This document shows positions 7,771 to 16,697 of a stretch of DNA of 64,000 nucleotides, piece by piece; within the stretch, counting starts at the first letter, position 1; each line of letters opens with the position of its first letter. This DNA is from Rhizobium sp. FKY42 (GTDB taxonomy: Bacteria > Pseudomonadota > Alphaproteobacteria > Rhizobiales > Rhizobiaceae): NCBI RefSeq assembly GCF_005222835.1, contig NZ_STGA01000065.1, forward strand, positions 52,823 through 116,822. Direction: 5' to 3'. The notes under the pieces are model-generated. The model saw only the letters and a program-made list of their open reading frames with translations, was not told the origin of the DNA and searched no databases. The translations under genes and the position numbers were made by a program.

Positions 7771-8742
7771 TCAGGAAAGGCGCTTCAGGTCAGCCTCGAC
7801 CATTTCCCGGATCATGTCTTCCATGCTCGTGGTCGGTTCCCAGCCGAGCTTGGCCTTGGCCTTTGCCGGATCTCCGAGCAGGATGTCCACTTCAGCCGGA
7901 CGGAACAGCTTCTCGTCGATGACGAGATGATCGTCGATGTTGAGGCCGACATGTTCGAAGGCAATTTCGCACATGGTACGAACAGTCGAGGTGCGGCCGG
8001 TGGCCACGACGTAATCGTCAGCCTTGTCCTGCTGCAGCATCAGCCACATGGCCTGAACGTAGTCCTTGGCATGGCCCCAGTCGCGCTTGGCGCTGGTGTT
8101 GCCGAGGCGCAGTTCCTTGGAAAGGCCGAGCTTGATGCGGGCAACGCTGTCGGTCACTTTGCGGGTCACGAACTCGATACCGCGCAGCGGAGATTCATGG
8201 TTGAACAAGATGCCGCTGGAGGCGTGAATGCCGAAGCTTTCGCGGTAGTTCACGGTGATCCAGTGACCATAAAGCTTTGCGACAGCATAAGGCGAACGGG
8301 GATAGAACGGCGTCTGCTCGGACTGGATCGGATGCTGAACCAGACCGTACATTTCCGAGGACGATGCCTGATAGAAGCGCGCATCCGGCTTTGCCAGACG
8401 AATGGCTTCCAGAACATTGGTCACGCCGAGCGCGGTCACCTGACCGGTCAGGATCGGCTGCTGCCAGGAGGATGCCACGAAGGATTGCGCCGCCAGGTTA
8501 TAGACTTCGTCCGGCTTGATCGTCGTGATCGTGCGAACAAGTCCGGAAAGATCCTGCAGGTCACCATCGACGATCTGCACGTCTTTTTCGATCCCCAGCC
8601 ATTTCAGACGCGTCAGGTTCACATCGGATGTGCTGGAACGACGGGCAAGGCCGTGAACTTCGTAGCCCTTGGACAGAAGAAGCTGGGCGAGATAGGCGCC
8701 ATCCTGGCCGGTGATGCCAGTGATCAAAGCTTTGCGGGTCAC
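7771..8742 (-). CDS. gmd: GDP-mannose 4,6-dehydratase
   Basis: A 323-aa SDR enzyme with very clear Gmd features: ALITGITGQDGAYLAQLL (NADP loop), GLARRSSTSD, NLAAQSFVASSW, SSSEMYG and YAVAKLYGHW (catalytic Tyr/Lys), and the GDP-binding segment around FRPAEVDILLGD. It converts GDP-D-mannose to GDP-4-keto-6-deoxymannose. The open frame starts at a TTG (8763), but the GTG at 8742 has AGGAG 8 nt upstream and brings the protein to the usual N-terminus, so I chose it. It is divergent from the type I secretion operon and co-directional with rmd. Confidence 0.93.
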   Translation of the reverse strand: MTRKALITGITGQDGAYLAQLLLSKGYEVHGLARRSSTSDVNLTRLKWLGIEKDVQIVDGDLQDLSGLVRTITTIKPDEVYNLAAQSFVASSWQQPILTGQVTALGVTNVLEAIRLAKPDARFYQASSSEMYGLVQHPIQSEQTPFYPRSPYAVAKLYGHWITVNYRESFGIHASSGILFNHESPLRGIEFVTRKVTDSVARIKLGLSKELRLGNTSAKRDWGHAKDYVQAMWLMLQQDKADDYVVATGRTSTVRTMCEIAFEHVGLNIDDHLVIDEKLFRPAEVDILLGDPAKAKAKLGWEPTTSMEDMIREMVEADLKRLS

Positions 8743-9084
8743 TTCATGCTCCTGGTTGGTCAAGCAGCGTCATCTGCTTAGATAAGGGTCGCTGTTAGCT
8801 GATATTCATATTATTGATTCTGAGCCCTCTAGCGGATGCCCCTTTATCGTTCAAGCGGATCCGTGGCAAATTCCTCGCACTCACAAACAGACTTGAGTGC
8901 GCATTATAGTTGAGTTTCCACTTCCCATTGCCTTTGCAGCAAACTTCGCTATGAACCGGGGGGATTCAGTGTCAACGGGCTGAAAGACATCGCAATTCAG
9001 CCACAATGTTGATACGTTGGTCAGTAAATGACGGTACTGTATTCGCAGGGCATGTCCTGTCAGCAGCGATTGGAAGATAGCTTC
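8743..9084. promoter_or_regulatory. Divergent intergenic region between gmd and the type I secretion operon
   Basis: About 340 bp without a supported gene. It must carry promoters for both gmd/rmd (minus) and the prtD-like operon (plus). I see no clear consensus -35/-10 pair or strong operator palindrome. ORFs on the minus strand here are opposite-strand shadows of the transporter gene. Confidence 0.4.
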
Positions 9085-10824
9085 ATGAAAGTAAATCCGT
9101 TTCAGCAGGCGTTGACGACCTATCGCACGATCATAGTCGCGACCATGATCTTCAGTATCGCAATCAACGTGCTGATGTTCGTAAGCCCGCTCTACATGTT
9201 GCAGGTTTACGATCGCGTCCTCCATAGCCGCAGTGAAATGACCCTCATCATGCTGACGGTCATCGCGCTGGCAATGTTGGCTCTCTACGGTTTGCTGGAG
9301 TGGATCCGCTCTCGCGTTCTGGTTCGCGCCGGTCTTCGCTTCGACGAAATGATTGCCAAGAGCGTTTTCAGCCGCGTCATCACGTCGACATTGAAGAGCC
9401 CGCAATCGCGTTCCGAATTCGCCCTCATGGACATCGACCGTCTCCGTGAGTTCCTGACCGGTTCCGGCCTGATCGCTCTTTGCGATCTGCCGTGGATGCC
9501 GATCTTCCTCGCGGTCTGTTTCCTTTTCCATCCGCTCATCGGATGGATATCGTTGATCGGTGCGGTCGTCATTTTTGCCATTGCCATCGCCAACGAATTC
9601 ATGACCAAGAAGCATCTGTCGCAGGCCACCATGGCCAGCCAGGGTGCGATGCACTTCTCCAACTCAACGCTTCAGAATGTGGAAGTCATTCGCGCACTCG
9701 GCATGGAAGACAGCCTTCGTTCGCGCTGGAGCTTCATGCATCGTGGCATGCTGGAGAGCCAGGCGATCGCCAGCGACCGCTCTGGCGCTCTGCTCTCGAT
9801 CTCCAAATTCGTGCGTATGGCCCTTCAGACCATCATTCTGGGTGCCGGTGCCTATCTGGCGCTTGAAGGCGCGATTTCGCCCGGTTCCATCATCGCTGCC
9901 TCAATCATGATGGGTCGCGCCCTGCAACCTGTTGACCAGGTTGTCGGTCAATGGAAGCAGTTCCTCGGCGCGCGCCAGGCCTATGACCGCCTGAACAAGA
10001 TTTTCGTTGAAATGCCGGAAGAAGACGACAAGCTGCCACTTCCGGCCCCAAGCGGCACACTTCATATCGAGCAGCTTGCCGTTGCGGCTCCCGGTGGCAA
10101 GACGCCGCTCGTTCACAGCGTTTCGATGCTAGTGAATCCCGGTGAGGCCGTGGCGATCGTCGGCCCGAGCGGGGCTGGCAAGTCCAGTCTCGTGCGTGCT
10201 CTTGTCGGCGTCTGGCCTCCAGCTGCCGGTACGATCCGTATCGATGGTTCCGAACTCCAGCATTGGGATGCCGATGCACTGGGTCGCCACCTCGGCTATC
10301 TGCCGCAGAGCGTGGAACTCTTCGCCGGTACGATTGCGGAGAATATTTCGCGCTTCCGGGAAGACGCAAATCCGGATGATATCATCGAGGCGGCCAAGCT
10401 AGCCAACGTGCACCACCTGATCCAGAACCTGCCGGATGGCTACGATACGCAGATTGGCGTCGGTGGACGCTCTCTCTCCGGTGGTCAACGCCAGCGCGTC
10501 GGTCTTGCCCGCGCACTCTACGGCAATCCTTCGGTCATCATTCTGGACGAGCCGAATGCAAACCTCGACAGCGAGGGTGAAGAGGCGCTCAATCAGGTTA
10601 TCCTGAAGCTGAAGCAGATGGGTAAGGCCATTCTCTTCGTCAGCCACAAGATGAGCCTTGTTGCCATGTCGGACAAGACGCTGGTTCTGGCACAGGGCCG
10701 CATGCAGGGCTTTGGTGCCACCCGTGATCTGCTTCAGCCGAAGCCCGCGGTTGCCGCCGTTGCCCAGCAACCGGCCGGGCAGGATGAAGGCGGTCAGTCG
10801 CAGGAGCGCAGTGCGGCGTCCTAA
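9085..10824 (+). CDS. Type I secretion ATPase/permease (PrtD family)
   Basis: A 579-aa half-size ABC transporter. Residues ~1-310 form the membrane domain, with hydrophobic helices beginning at IIVATMIFSIAINVLMF. The nucleotide-binding domain follows: Walker A GPSGAGKSS (~360), Q-loop LPQSVELF, signature SLSGGQRQRVGLA (~463) and Walker B VIILDEPNA (~483). There is no N-terminal C39-like domain, matching PrtD-type exporters of RTX proteases and S-layer proteins. The start at 9085 has GGAAG upstream; the longer frame from 9028 adds an unlikely tail. A membrane-fusion gene follows. Likely cargo in this window is the DUF4214/RTX proteins. Confidence 0.9.
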   Translation: MKVNPFQQALTTYRTIIVATMIFSIAINVLMFVSPLYMLQVYDRVLHSRSEMTLIMLTVIALAMLALYGLLEWIRSRVLVRAGLRFDEMIAKSVFSRVITSTLKSPQSRSEFALMDIDRLREFLTGSGLIALCDLPWMPIFLAVCFLFHPLIGWISLIGAVVIFAIAIANEFMTKKHLSQATMASQGAMHFSNSTLQNVEVIRALGMEDSLRSRWSFMHRGMLESQAIASDRSGALLSISKFVRMALQTIILGAGAYLALEGAISPGSIIAASIMMGRALQPVDQVVGQWKQFLGARQAYDRLNKIFVEMPEEDDKLPLPAPSGTLHIEQLAVAAPGGKTPLVHSVSMLVNPGEAVAIVGPSGAGKSSLVRALVGVWPPAAGTIRIDGSELQHWDADALGRHLGYLPQSVELFAGTIAENISRFREDANPDDIIEAAKLANVHHLIQNLPDGYDTQIGVGGRSLSGGQRQRVGLARALYGNPSVIILDEPNANLDSEGEEALNQVILKLKQMGKAILFVSHKMSLVAMSDKTLVLAQGRMQGFGATRDLLQPKPAVAAVAQQPAGQDEGGQSQERSAAS

Positions 10825-10907
10825 AGGGCGCCACGCGATGAAGGCAGGTCCTTGCCGGGATCTGGTGGACGACAATCGGCGCATGATGGCGCTAGCGAAA
10901 GAAGTGA

Positions 10908-12233
10908 ATGCCTGAGATGACGAAAGCAAAACCTGAAACCAAGCGTTCCTTTTCTCCCAAGCCCTATATCGCAGCGGGCTATGCCTCCGTATTCCTGGGA
11001 CTCGGCGTCTTCGGAACCTGGGCCGCGACTGCGCCTCTGGCCAGCGGTGTTGTGGCCCACGGTGTCGTCTCGGTTGAAGGAAACCGAAAAACCATCCAGC
11101 ATCTGGAAGGCGGCATTGTTTCGGAAATCGTCGTCAAGGAAGGCGATATCGTCAATCCGGGTGATGTTCTCGTCAAGATCGACCCGACCCAGGCGACCGG
11201 CAACTACACGGTCTGGAGTACAAAGCTTCTCTATCTGCAAGCTGCAGAAGCCCGGCTTGTGGCAGAAGCCAAGGGAAGCGCAGACATTGATTTTCCGGAC
11301 ACCCTGCTGACCAGCACCATGCCGGAAGCAAAGGCTGCCATGGCGCTTCAGAAAAACATTCTGGAAACCCGTCTCAAGACCCGGGACGGTCAGGTTGCGA
11401 TCCTGAACTCTCGCATCCAGCAATTGGCGAAGGCAACGGAAGGCCTGACGAACCAGTTGAATGCGAGCGACAAGCAGGTCGCGTCGATGAACGAAGAAAT
11501 GGATCGCATGAACAATGGCCTGAAGACAGGTGCAGTTCCGATCAACATGATTTCGCAAATGACGCGTCAGCTGCTGGAAATGCAGCGTATTCGCGGTGAA
11601 GCCGAAACCGATCTCGCCAAGATCCATGAGACGATCAGCGAAACCGAGTTGCAGATCGTGCAGACGAAGCAGGAATATGCCGACAAGGCCGTCAGCGAGC
11701 ACAAGGAAGTGCGCGACCAAATCGAGGAAGTGCGTGAGCGCGCCCGCGTTGCCAAGGATGTGCTGGAGCGGACCACTGTTCGCGCGCCTGTCCGCGGCAT
11801 GGTGCAGAATATCCGCATTCACACCACGAACGGCGTCATTCGTCCCGCCGAGCAGCTTCTCGACATCGTACCGCTGGACGACGATCTGCTCGTCAATGCC
11901 CAGATCCGCCCGATCGATATCGATAGCGTAAGCTCGGATGCAAAAGTGGAAGTGCGCTTCTCCGCCTTCTCGGCCAAGACCACGCCTGCGATCTACGGCG
12001 AAGTCTCCGTTCTCGGCAAGGATGTTATCCAGCCGGAAGCCGGCACGAACCGGGAGCCCTATTATCTGGCGCTCGTACGTGTCGACGACCAGAACGTTCC
12101 GCCGGAAATCAAGGGACGCATCATCGCCGGCATGCCGGTCGATGTGATCATCTCGACAGGCGAGCGGACATTTGCCCAGTATCTGACCAAGCCGCTGATC
12201 GACTCCTTCCACAAGAGCATGAAAGAGCATTGA
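10908..12233 (+). CDS. Type I secretion membrane-fusion protein (HlyD/PrtE family)
   Basis: A 441-aa protein with a short cytoplasmic N-terminus, one transmembrane helix (about residues 20-42), and a lipoyl-like domain starting at VVAHGVVSVEGNRKTIQHLE. A long coiled-coil periplasmic hairpin (~110-290) follows, and then a beta-barrel domain (RAPVRGMVQNIRIHTTNGV). It bridges the PrtD-like ATPase to an outer-membrane TolC-like channel. No TolC homologue is visible in the window, so that part is probably encoded elsewhere. It starts 83 bp after the ATPase gene and is clearly the same operon. Confidence 0.9.
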   Translation: MPEMTKAKPETKRSFSPKPYIAAGYASVFLGLGVFGTWAATAPLASGVVAHGVVSVEGNRKTIQHLEGGIVSEIVVKEGDIVNPGDVLVKIDPTQATGNYTVWSTKLLYLQAAEARLVAEAKGSADIDFPDTLLTSTMPEAKAAMALQKNILETRLKTRDGQVAILNSRIQQLAKATEGLTNQLNASDKQVASMNEEMDRMNNGLKTGAVPINMISQMTRQLLEMQRIRGEAETDLAKIHETISETELQIVQTKQEYADKAVSEHKEVRDQIEEVRERARVAKDVLERTTVRAPVRGMVQNIRIHTTNGVIRPAEQLLDIVPLDDDLLVNAQIRPIDIDSVSSDAKVEVRFSAFSAKTTPAIYGEVSVLGKDVIQPEAGTNREPYYLALVRVDDQNVPPEIKGRIIAGMPVDVIISTGERTFAQYLTKPLIDSFHKSMKEH

Positions 12234-12275
12234 TCACGCGCATCGCTTGGTGATCAATCGGGGCTAGGGGTCCGC

Positions 12276-13454
12276 ATGGATGTCGTTCTTTCGGTGCAAT
12301 CGATCAAGTATCCGCTGACGGGTATTGGTCGATACACCTACGAGCTTGCTCGTCATCTGCCAGATCTTCCGGACGTGCAGAGCCTGCGTTTCTTCGATGG
12401 AGAAAACTTCGTTGATCGCCTGCCGGATGCCAGTTCGCTCAGCGCGGATGATGCGGTGCGCGCTTTCCACAGTGGTCCGGTTCATCGAATGAAGCGGTTT
12501 CTGGCGCGCAGCCGTCTGGTCGTCGATGCCTATCGCTTCCTGAAGGCGCGCACGGAAAAATCGCCCTTCGCCGGTCTGGAAAACCATGTCTATCATGGCA
12601 CAAATTTCTATGTCCCGCGCTTTCCCGGGGCCTCGGTCGTGACGATCCACGATCTGTCCGTCTTCACGATGCAACATTTCCATCCGCGTGAGCGGGTGAC
12701 CTATCTCGGTCGCGAAGTCGAGGCCTCGTTGAAGCGGGTCGATCGCATCATCACCGATTCAGATTACATCAAGGCGGAAATCATTTCCTATTTCGGCTTT
12801 CCGGAAGAACGGATCAGCGTCGCCAAGCTTGCCTGCGGCGAAGAGTTCAAACCGCGTACAGCTGATGAAGTGGCCGAGGTTCTGGGCCATTATGGCCTGA
12901 CTTACGGTGAATACGCTTTTTATGCTGGAACGATCGAACCCCGGAAGAACCTGTCCAATCTCATCGAAGCCTATGGACGGCTGCCCTCCTCTGTTCGAGA
13001 GAAGCGCCCGCTGGTGCTGGCAGGTTTCAAGGGCTGGAACAATGCCGACATCCTGAACCGGATCGAGCAGGGCAAGCGGGAAGGCTGGATCAAGTATCTG
13101 GGCTATGTGCCGAATGACCACCTGCCGCATCTTCTCTCCGGTGCTGCCCTGTTTACGTTTCCGTCCTGGTATGAAGGTTTTGGTCTTCCCGTTCTCGAAG
13201 CCATGGCGTCCGGCGTGCCGGTGATGACATCTCCTCTGTCCTGTCTTCCTGAGGTCGGGGGCAGTGCGGTGCTCTATGCTCAGCCTGACCGGATCGACGA
13301 CATGACTCAAGCCTGCGAACGAGCGCTATTCGATGAGGTCTGGCGCGGGAAGGCGCGCGCCGATGGGCTTGCCCGTGCAGCAACCTTCAGCTGGCAGCGT
13401 TGCGCGGAAGATACCGCGCATGCCTATGCGCTTGCGCTGAAGAACCGAAAATAG
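12276..13454 (+). CDS. GT4-family glycosyltransferase
   Basis: A 392-aa GT-B enzyme. The N-terminal domain begins MDVVLSVQSIKYPLTGIGRY, with the glycine-rich GIGRY acceptor loop. The C-terminal domain has AGTIEPRKNLSNLIEAY (~218) and the nucleotide-sugar site FPSWYEGFGLPVLEAMASG (~295), with the EX7E glutamates. The GTIEPRKN segment is typical of mannosyl- and rhamnosyltransferases that use GDP-sugars. It sits between the type I exporter and wzm/wzt, near gmd/rmd, so assembly of a rhamnan- or mannan-type polymer on the cytoplasmic membrane face is likely. Its linkage specificity is unknown. Confidence 0.85.
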   Translation: MDVVLSVQSIKYPLTGIGRYTYELARHLPDLPDVQSLRFFDGENFVDRLPDASSLSADDAVRAFHSGPVHRMKRFLARSRLVVDAYRFLKARTEKSPFAGLENHVYHGTNFYVPRFPGASVVTIHDLSVFTMQHFHPRERVTYLGREVEASLKRVDRIITDSDYIKAEIISYFGFPEERISVAKLACGEEFKPRTADEVAEVLGHYGLTYGEYAFYAGTIEPRKNLSNLIEAYGRLPSSVREKRPLVLAGFKGWNNADILNRIEQGKREGWIKYLGYVPNDHLPHLLSGAALFTFPSWYEGFGLPVLEAMASGVPVMTSPLSCLPEVGGSAVLYAQPDRIDDMTQACERALFDEVWRGKARADGLARAATFSWQRCAEDTAHAYALALKNRK

Positions 13455-13581
13455 TCCTTCAGGATAGGCTTCTCAGGAGAAATGCTTTAGTCGACTGCCA
13501 GGGCATTTCTCCGGAAATGCAAAAGGTGCTCGTCAAAGCGCCTGGTGAAACCAAACAGTCAGGCAAGGCGACCCCTTATCA

Positions 13582-14367
13582 ATGCTGAATGCCATCTGGA
13601 ACTATCGATATTTCATCGTGACGTCGGTGCAGGCCGATTTCAGGAACCGTGTGGCGCGCAGCCGTCTCGGTCTGTTGTGGCTCGTCATTGCGCCGCTCGC
13701 CCAGATCGTCACCTATGCCTTTGTTCTTTCGTCCGTGATGTCGCAACGACTGCCCGGAATCGACAATACCTTTGCCTATGCCATCTATCTGATGGCAGGC
13801 TTCCAGGGCTGGTTGCTGTTTGTCGAGATCATCAGTCGCAGCATGAATGTCTTCATCGAGAGTGGCAATGTTCTGAAGAAGATCGCCTTTCCCCGCATTG
13901 CCCTGCCATTGGTCGTCGTCATCACCTCTGTCATCAACAACCTGATCTTCTTCGTTGTGCTGCTGGCTGTCTTCACCCTGGCCGGTTTCCAGATGGGGTG
14001 GAACGTTCTGTGGTTGCCGGTTCTCATCGCCGTCAATGCGGCCTTTGCCGCCGGACTTGGCGTAACCCTCGGCGTCCTGAACGTCTTTATTCGCGATGTT
14101 GGCCAGATCGTACCGATCGTCATTCAGTTCCTGTTCTGGATGACGCCGATCGTCTATGTGAAAGACATTCTGCCGCCGGCCTTCCAGTCGATCATCAAGG
14201 CCAATCCACTGTTCTGGATGGTGGAAAATTATCACCGCGTCATGGTCTACAACACCATGCCCGACCTGAAGGTGCTTGGCGTGCTTGGTTTTCTGGCACT
14301 GGCGTTCCTGGCTCTCGGCTTCACGCTCTTTCGCAAGGCAAGCCCTGAAATGGTGGATGTGCTATGA
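13582..14367 (+). CDS. wzm: Polysaccharide ABC exporter permease (Wzm)
   Basis: A 261-aa ABC-2 type permease with about six hydrophobic segments. Its N-terminal VARSRLGLLWLVIAPLAQI is the usual Wzm/KpsM/TagG amphipathic start. The stop codon overlaps the ATG of the downstream ATPase gene (ATGA at 14364-14367), so the two are translationally coupled. It moves a completed undecaprenyl-linked glycan across the inner membrane. Together with gmd/rmd it suggests an A-band-like homopolymer route. Confidence 0.9.
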   Translation: MLNAIWNYRYFIVTSVQADFRNRVARSRLGLLWLVIAPLAQIVTYAFVLSSVMSQRLPGIDNTFAYAIYLMAGFQGWLLFVEIISRSMNVFIESGNVLKKIAFPRIALPLVVVITSVINNLIFFVVLLAVFTLAGFQMGWNVLWLPVLIAVNAAFAAGLGVTLGVLNVFIRDVGQIVPIVIQFLFWMTPIVYVKDILPPAFQSIIKANPLFWMVENYHRVMVYNTMPDLKVLGVLGFLALAFLALGFTLFRKASPEMVDVL

Positions 14368-15590
14368 CGAATGTGGTCATGACCGTCGACAAGGTCGGCA
14401 AGGTTTTTCGTCGCTATCGGCACGAACTGCATCGCGTTCTCGGCTGGTTTTCTCTGCCCGTCGGACAACCGGAAGAACGCTGGGTGCTGCGTGACATCAG
14501 CTTCACTGTCGAGGCAGGCCAGGCGCTGGCGATTGTCGGTCGCAATGGCGCAGGCAAGAGCACGCTGCTCAAGCTGATTACCGGAACCATGCGCGCGACC
14601 GAAGGCAATATCGGCCTTTCGGGCAAGATTTCCGCTATTCTCGAATTGGGGATGGGCTTCAATCCGGATTACACCGGTCGCCAGAACGTGTTTCATGCGC
14701 TCGGCCTCATGGGCTACCAGCATGCGGATATTGCGGCAGCCATGGAAGGTATCGAGGCGTTCTCCGAACTGGGAAGCTATTTCGATCAACCGCTGCGTGT
14801 CTATTCCAGCGGCATGCATATGCGGCTTGCCTTTTCGGTTGCGACGGCATTTCGTCCGGACATTCTCATCGTCGATGAGGCGCTCTCCGTAGGCGACGCC
14901 TATTTCCAGCACAAGAGCTTTGACCGCATCAAGGAGTTCCGCCAGCAGGGCACGACCCTGATCCTCGTCTCGCATGACCGGATGGCACTGCTCAGCCTTT
15001 GCGATCGGGCCATTCTTCTGCACGAAGGTGCCGTGGCGCTTGATGGAGAGCCAGAAACCGTTCTCGACTATTACAACGCCCTGCTCGGGCAGAAGGAAGC
15101 GCAGCCGATCCTCACCGAAGAGCGGGAGGATGGTCGCGTCCAGACAAGCTCCGGTTCGCGTAAGGTTTCGATCGTCAAGACATGGCTGGAAGACGAGAAG
15201 GGCGGTCTTGTCGATACGCTGGATGTGGGGGCGGAAGTCTCTATTCGTGTGAAGGCCAAAGCGAACGAAGACGTCGAGTCTCTCGTCTTCGGCTATGCGA
15301 TCAAGGACCGCTTCGGTCAGACCATGTATGGCACGAACACCTATTACAGCGAACAGGCGCTGACCGATGTGAAGGCCGGGGAAGAGATCGAATTCTCCGC
15401 GCGCTTCAGGGCGGACCTGGGTGTGGGAACCTATTCGGTAGCTCTGGCGCTGGTCGGTGGCGAGAGCCACATCGAGGATAATTATGAATGGCGCGATCTC
15501 GCCATCATCTTTGATGTCGCCAACACCAGTAAGCAGACCTTTGACGGGCGGATCTATCTGCCGTCAGTCTTTGCCGTCTCAAGACGCTAG
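14364..15590 (+). CDS. wzt: Polysaccharide ABC exporter ATPase with C-terminal glycan-binding domain (Wzt)
   Basis: A 408-aa protein. The ATPase domain has Walker A GRNGAGKST (~59-67), signature YSSGMHMRLAFS (~145) and Walker B DILIVDEAL (~168), the pattern typical of Wzt/KpsT/TagH. Residues ~250-408 form an extra domain rich in beta-strand pattern (FGYAIKDRFGQTMYGTNTYY), like the Wzt C-terminal domain that recognises a modified non-reducing glycan end. That implies a chain-terminating modification; the FkbM-like methyltransferase at 5816 is one candidate, by inference. The 3' end overlaps the convergent glycosyltransferase gene by 12 bp. Confidence 0.92.
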   Translation: MTNVVMTVDKVGKVFRRYRHELHRVLGWFSLPVGQPEERWVLRDISFTVEAGQALAIVGRNGAGKSTLLKLITGTMRATEGNIGLSGKISAILELGMGFNPDYTGRQNVFHALGLMGYQHADIAAAMEGIEAFSELGSYFDQPLRVYSSGMHMRLAFSVATAFRPDILIVDEALSVGDAYFQHKSFDRIKEFRQQGTTLILVSHDRMALLSLCDRAILLHEGAVALDGEPETVLDYYNALLGQKEAQPILTEEREDGRVQTSSGSRKVSIVKTWLEDEKGGLVDTLDVGAEVSIRVKAKANEDVESLVFGYAIKDRFGQTMYGTNTYYSEQALTDVKAGEEIEFSARFRADLGVGTYSVALALVGGESHIEDNYEWRDLAIIFDVANTSKQTFDGRIYLPSVFAVSRR

Positions 15591-16697
15591 CAACTTCTCA
15601 TAATCTTCGCCAATGACCGTGACGTCGAAGTCGCGCGATCGGCGTTTGAGAGCCTCGATGTCGTGCGAGGCATCGAGGGCTGAGGTGATTGCTTGCGCCA
15701 GCGCGTCCGGGTCTGCGACAGGCACAAGAGTTCCGAACGTGCCGTCTTTCAGAATCTCCCGCGGACCGTGGGGCGCATCTGTCGATACGACCGGGATGCC
15801 CGAAGCCAATGCCTCAACCAGAACATTGCCAAAGCCTTCGGTTCTGGAGGACAGAACGAACAGATCACCTGCCGCATAGCAGGTTGCCGGATCGTTCACA
15901 TAGCCTGCGAAGAGAACGCGTTCGGATATTCCAAGGGACCGGGCATAGTCCTGCAGTTCTGTGCGCAGCGGACCATCTCCAAATAGAACCAACCGCGTGC
16001 CCCGCGACGGATCCAGTCGGCTGAAAGCGTCGAGCAGGGTCCGGTGATCCTTCACGGCAACCAACCGGCCAAGCGTGATGACAACAGGACCCTCGCCCAT
16101 TTCGGCAAGCTTATCTTCCCAGGCATACCGCTCATGACTGCGCCGCGCCGGGGAGGGGAGAGGATTGCAGATCGTAACGAGCTTGCTTCTTTGAAAGCCC
16201 CGTTGAACGAGATCTTGTCCGATTCCATTCGAAACGCTGATTGCCTTGGTGCTGCGCCTTGCTGTCACCCGGTCGAGAAGGTCGACGACCCTATAGGCGA
16301 GGCCGCCAAGCTTCATCTGTGAAGCCGCGTGATAGGAAGGGAAAAACAGAGCTTTGGATCTTGCGAGCAGCAGAGCTACAGCCATCAGGGCGTTGGCAAA
16401 ATCCAGTGCTGAAAAAACGGCATCCGGTTGTTTGCGCCGCAGGAAAAGAATTGTCCGGAACATTCCCTGGAGGGTGATTATCTTGCCGAACCGTCCGTGG
16501 TCCGCCGCAAGATCCAGACTGACCAGCCGCACACTCTCGCCGACGAGCTCCCTGTTAGGGCCTTCCTGATTCCAGACGAACAGAGTGACCTCATGACCTC
16601 GGCGCGCCATTTCATTGGCAATCAGAACGCAAACCCGTTCTGCGCCGCCGCCAATCAAAGCGGGGATGTGGAAGACGAGACGACGGGGCACAGTCAC
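15579..16697 (-). CDS. GT4-family glycosyltransferase
   Basis: About 372 residues. The acceptor loop is IPALIGGGAERVCVLIANEM, and the donor-site signature is LSSRTEGFGNVLVEALASG followed by VVSTDAPHGPREIL. This is close to GT4 enzymes such as N-acetylgalactosaminyl- or galactosyltransferases of capsule pathways. The open frame runs to 16826, but that would overlap the upstream gene by 130 bp. A GTG at 16697 overlaps the upstream TGA as GTGA and starts at VTVPRRLVFHIP, the normal N-terminus. It is co-transcribed with the Wzz-like gene and convergent with wzt. Confidence 0.82.
   Translation of the reverse strand: MTVPRRLVFHIPALIGGGAERVCVLIANEMARRGHEVTLFVWNQEGPNRELVGESVRLVSLDLAADHGRFGKIITLQGMFRTILFLRRKQPDAVFSALDFANALMAVALLLARSKALFFPSYHAASQMKLGGLAYRVVDLLDRVTARRSTKAISVSNGIGQDLVQRGFQRSKLVTICNPLPSPARRSHERYAWEDKLAEMGEGPVVITLGRLVAVKDHRTLLDAFSRLDPSRGTRLVLFGDGPLRTELQDYARSLGISERVLFAGYVNDPATCYAAGDLFVLSSRTEGFGNVLVEALASGIPVVSTDAPHGPREILKDGTFGTLVPVADPDALAQAITSALDASHDIEALKRRSRDFDVTVIGEDYEKLLAS

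Noticed and set aside
8881..9654. 257-aa minus-strand frame upstream of and inside the type I ATPase gene
   Set aside because: Mostly antisense to the transporter; His/Asp/Arg-rich composition typical of antisense frames and no domain.
10821..12230. 469-aa open frame on the minus strand opposite the membrane-fusion gene
   Set aside because: It is a shadow: the plus strand encodes a clear HlyD/PrtE-family protein, and the antisense frame has no recognisable domain or ribosome site.
14247..15470. 407-aa minus-strand frame opposite wzt
   Set aside because: wzt has intact Walker, signature and C-terminal domains. The opposite frame shows no recognisable domain.
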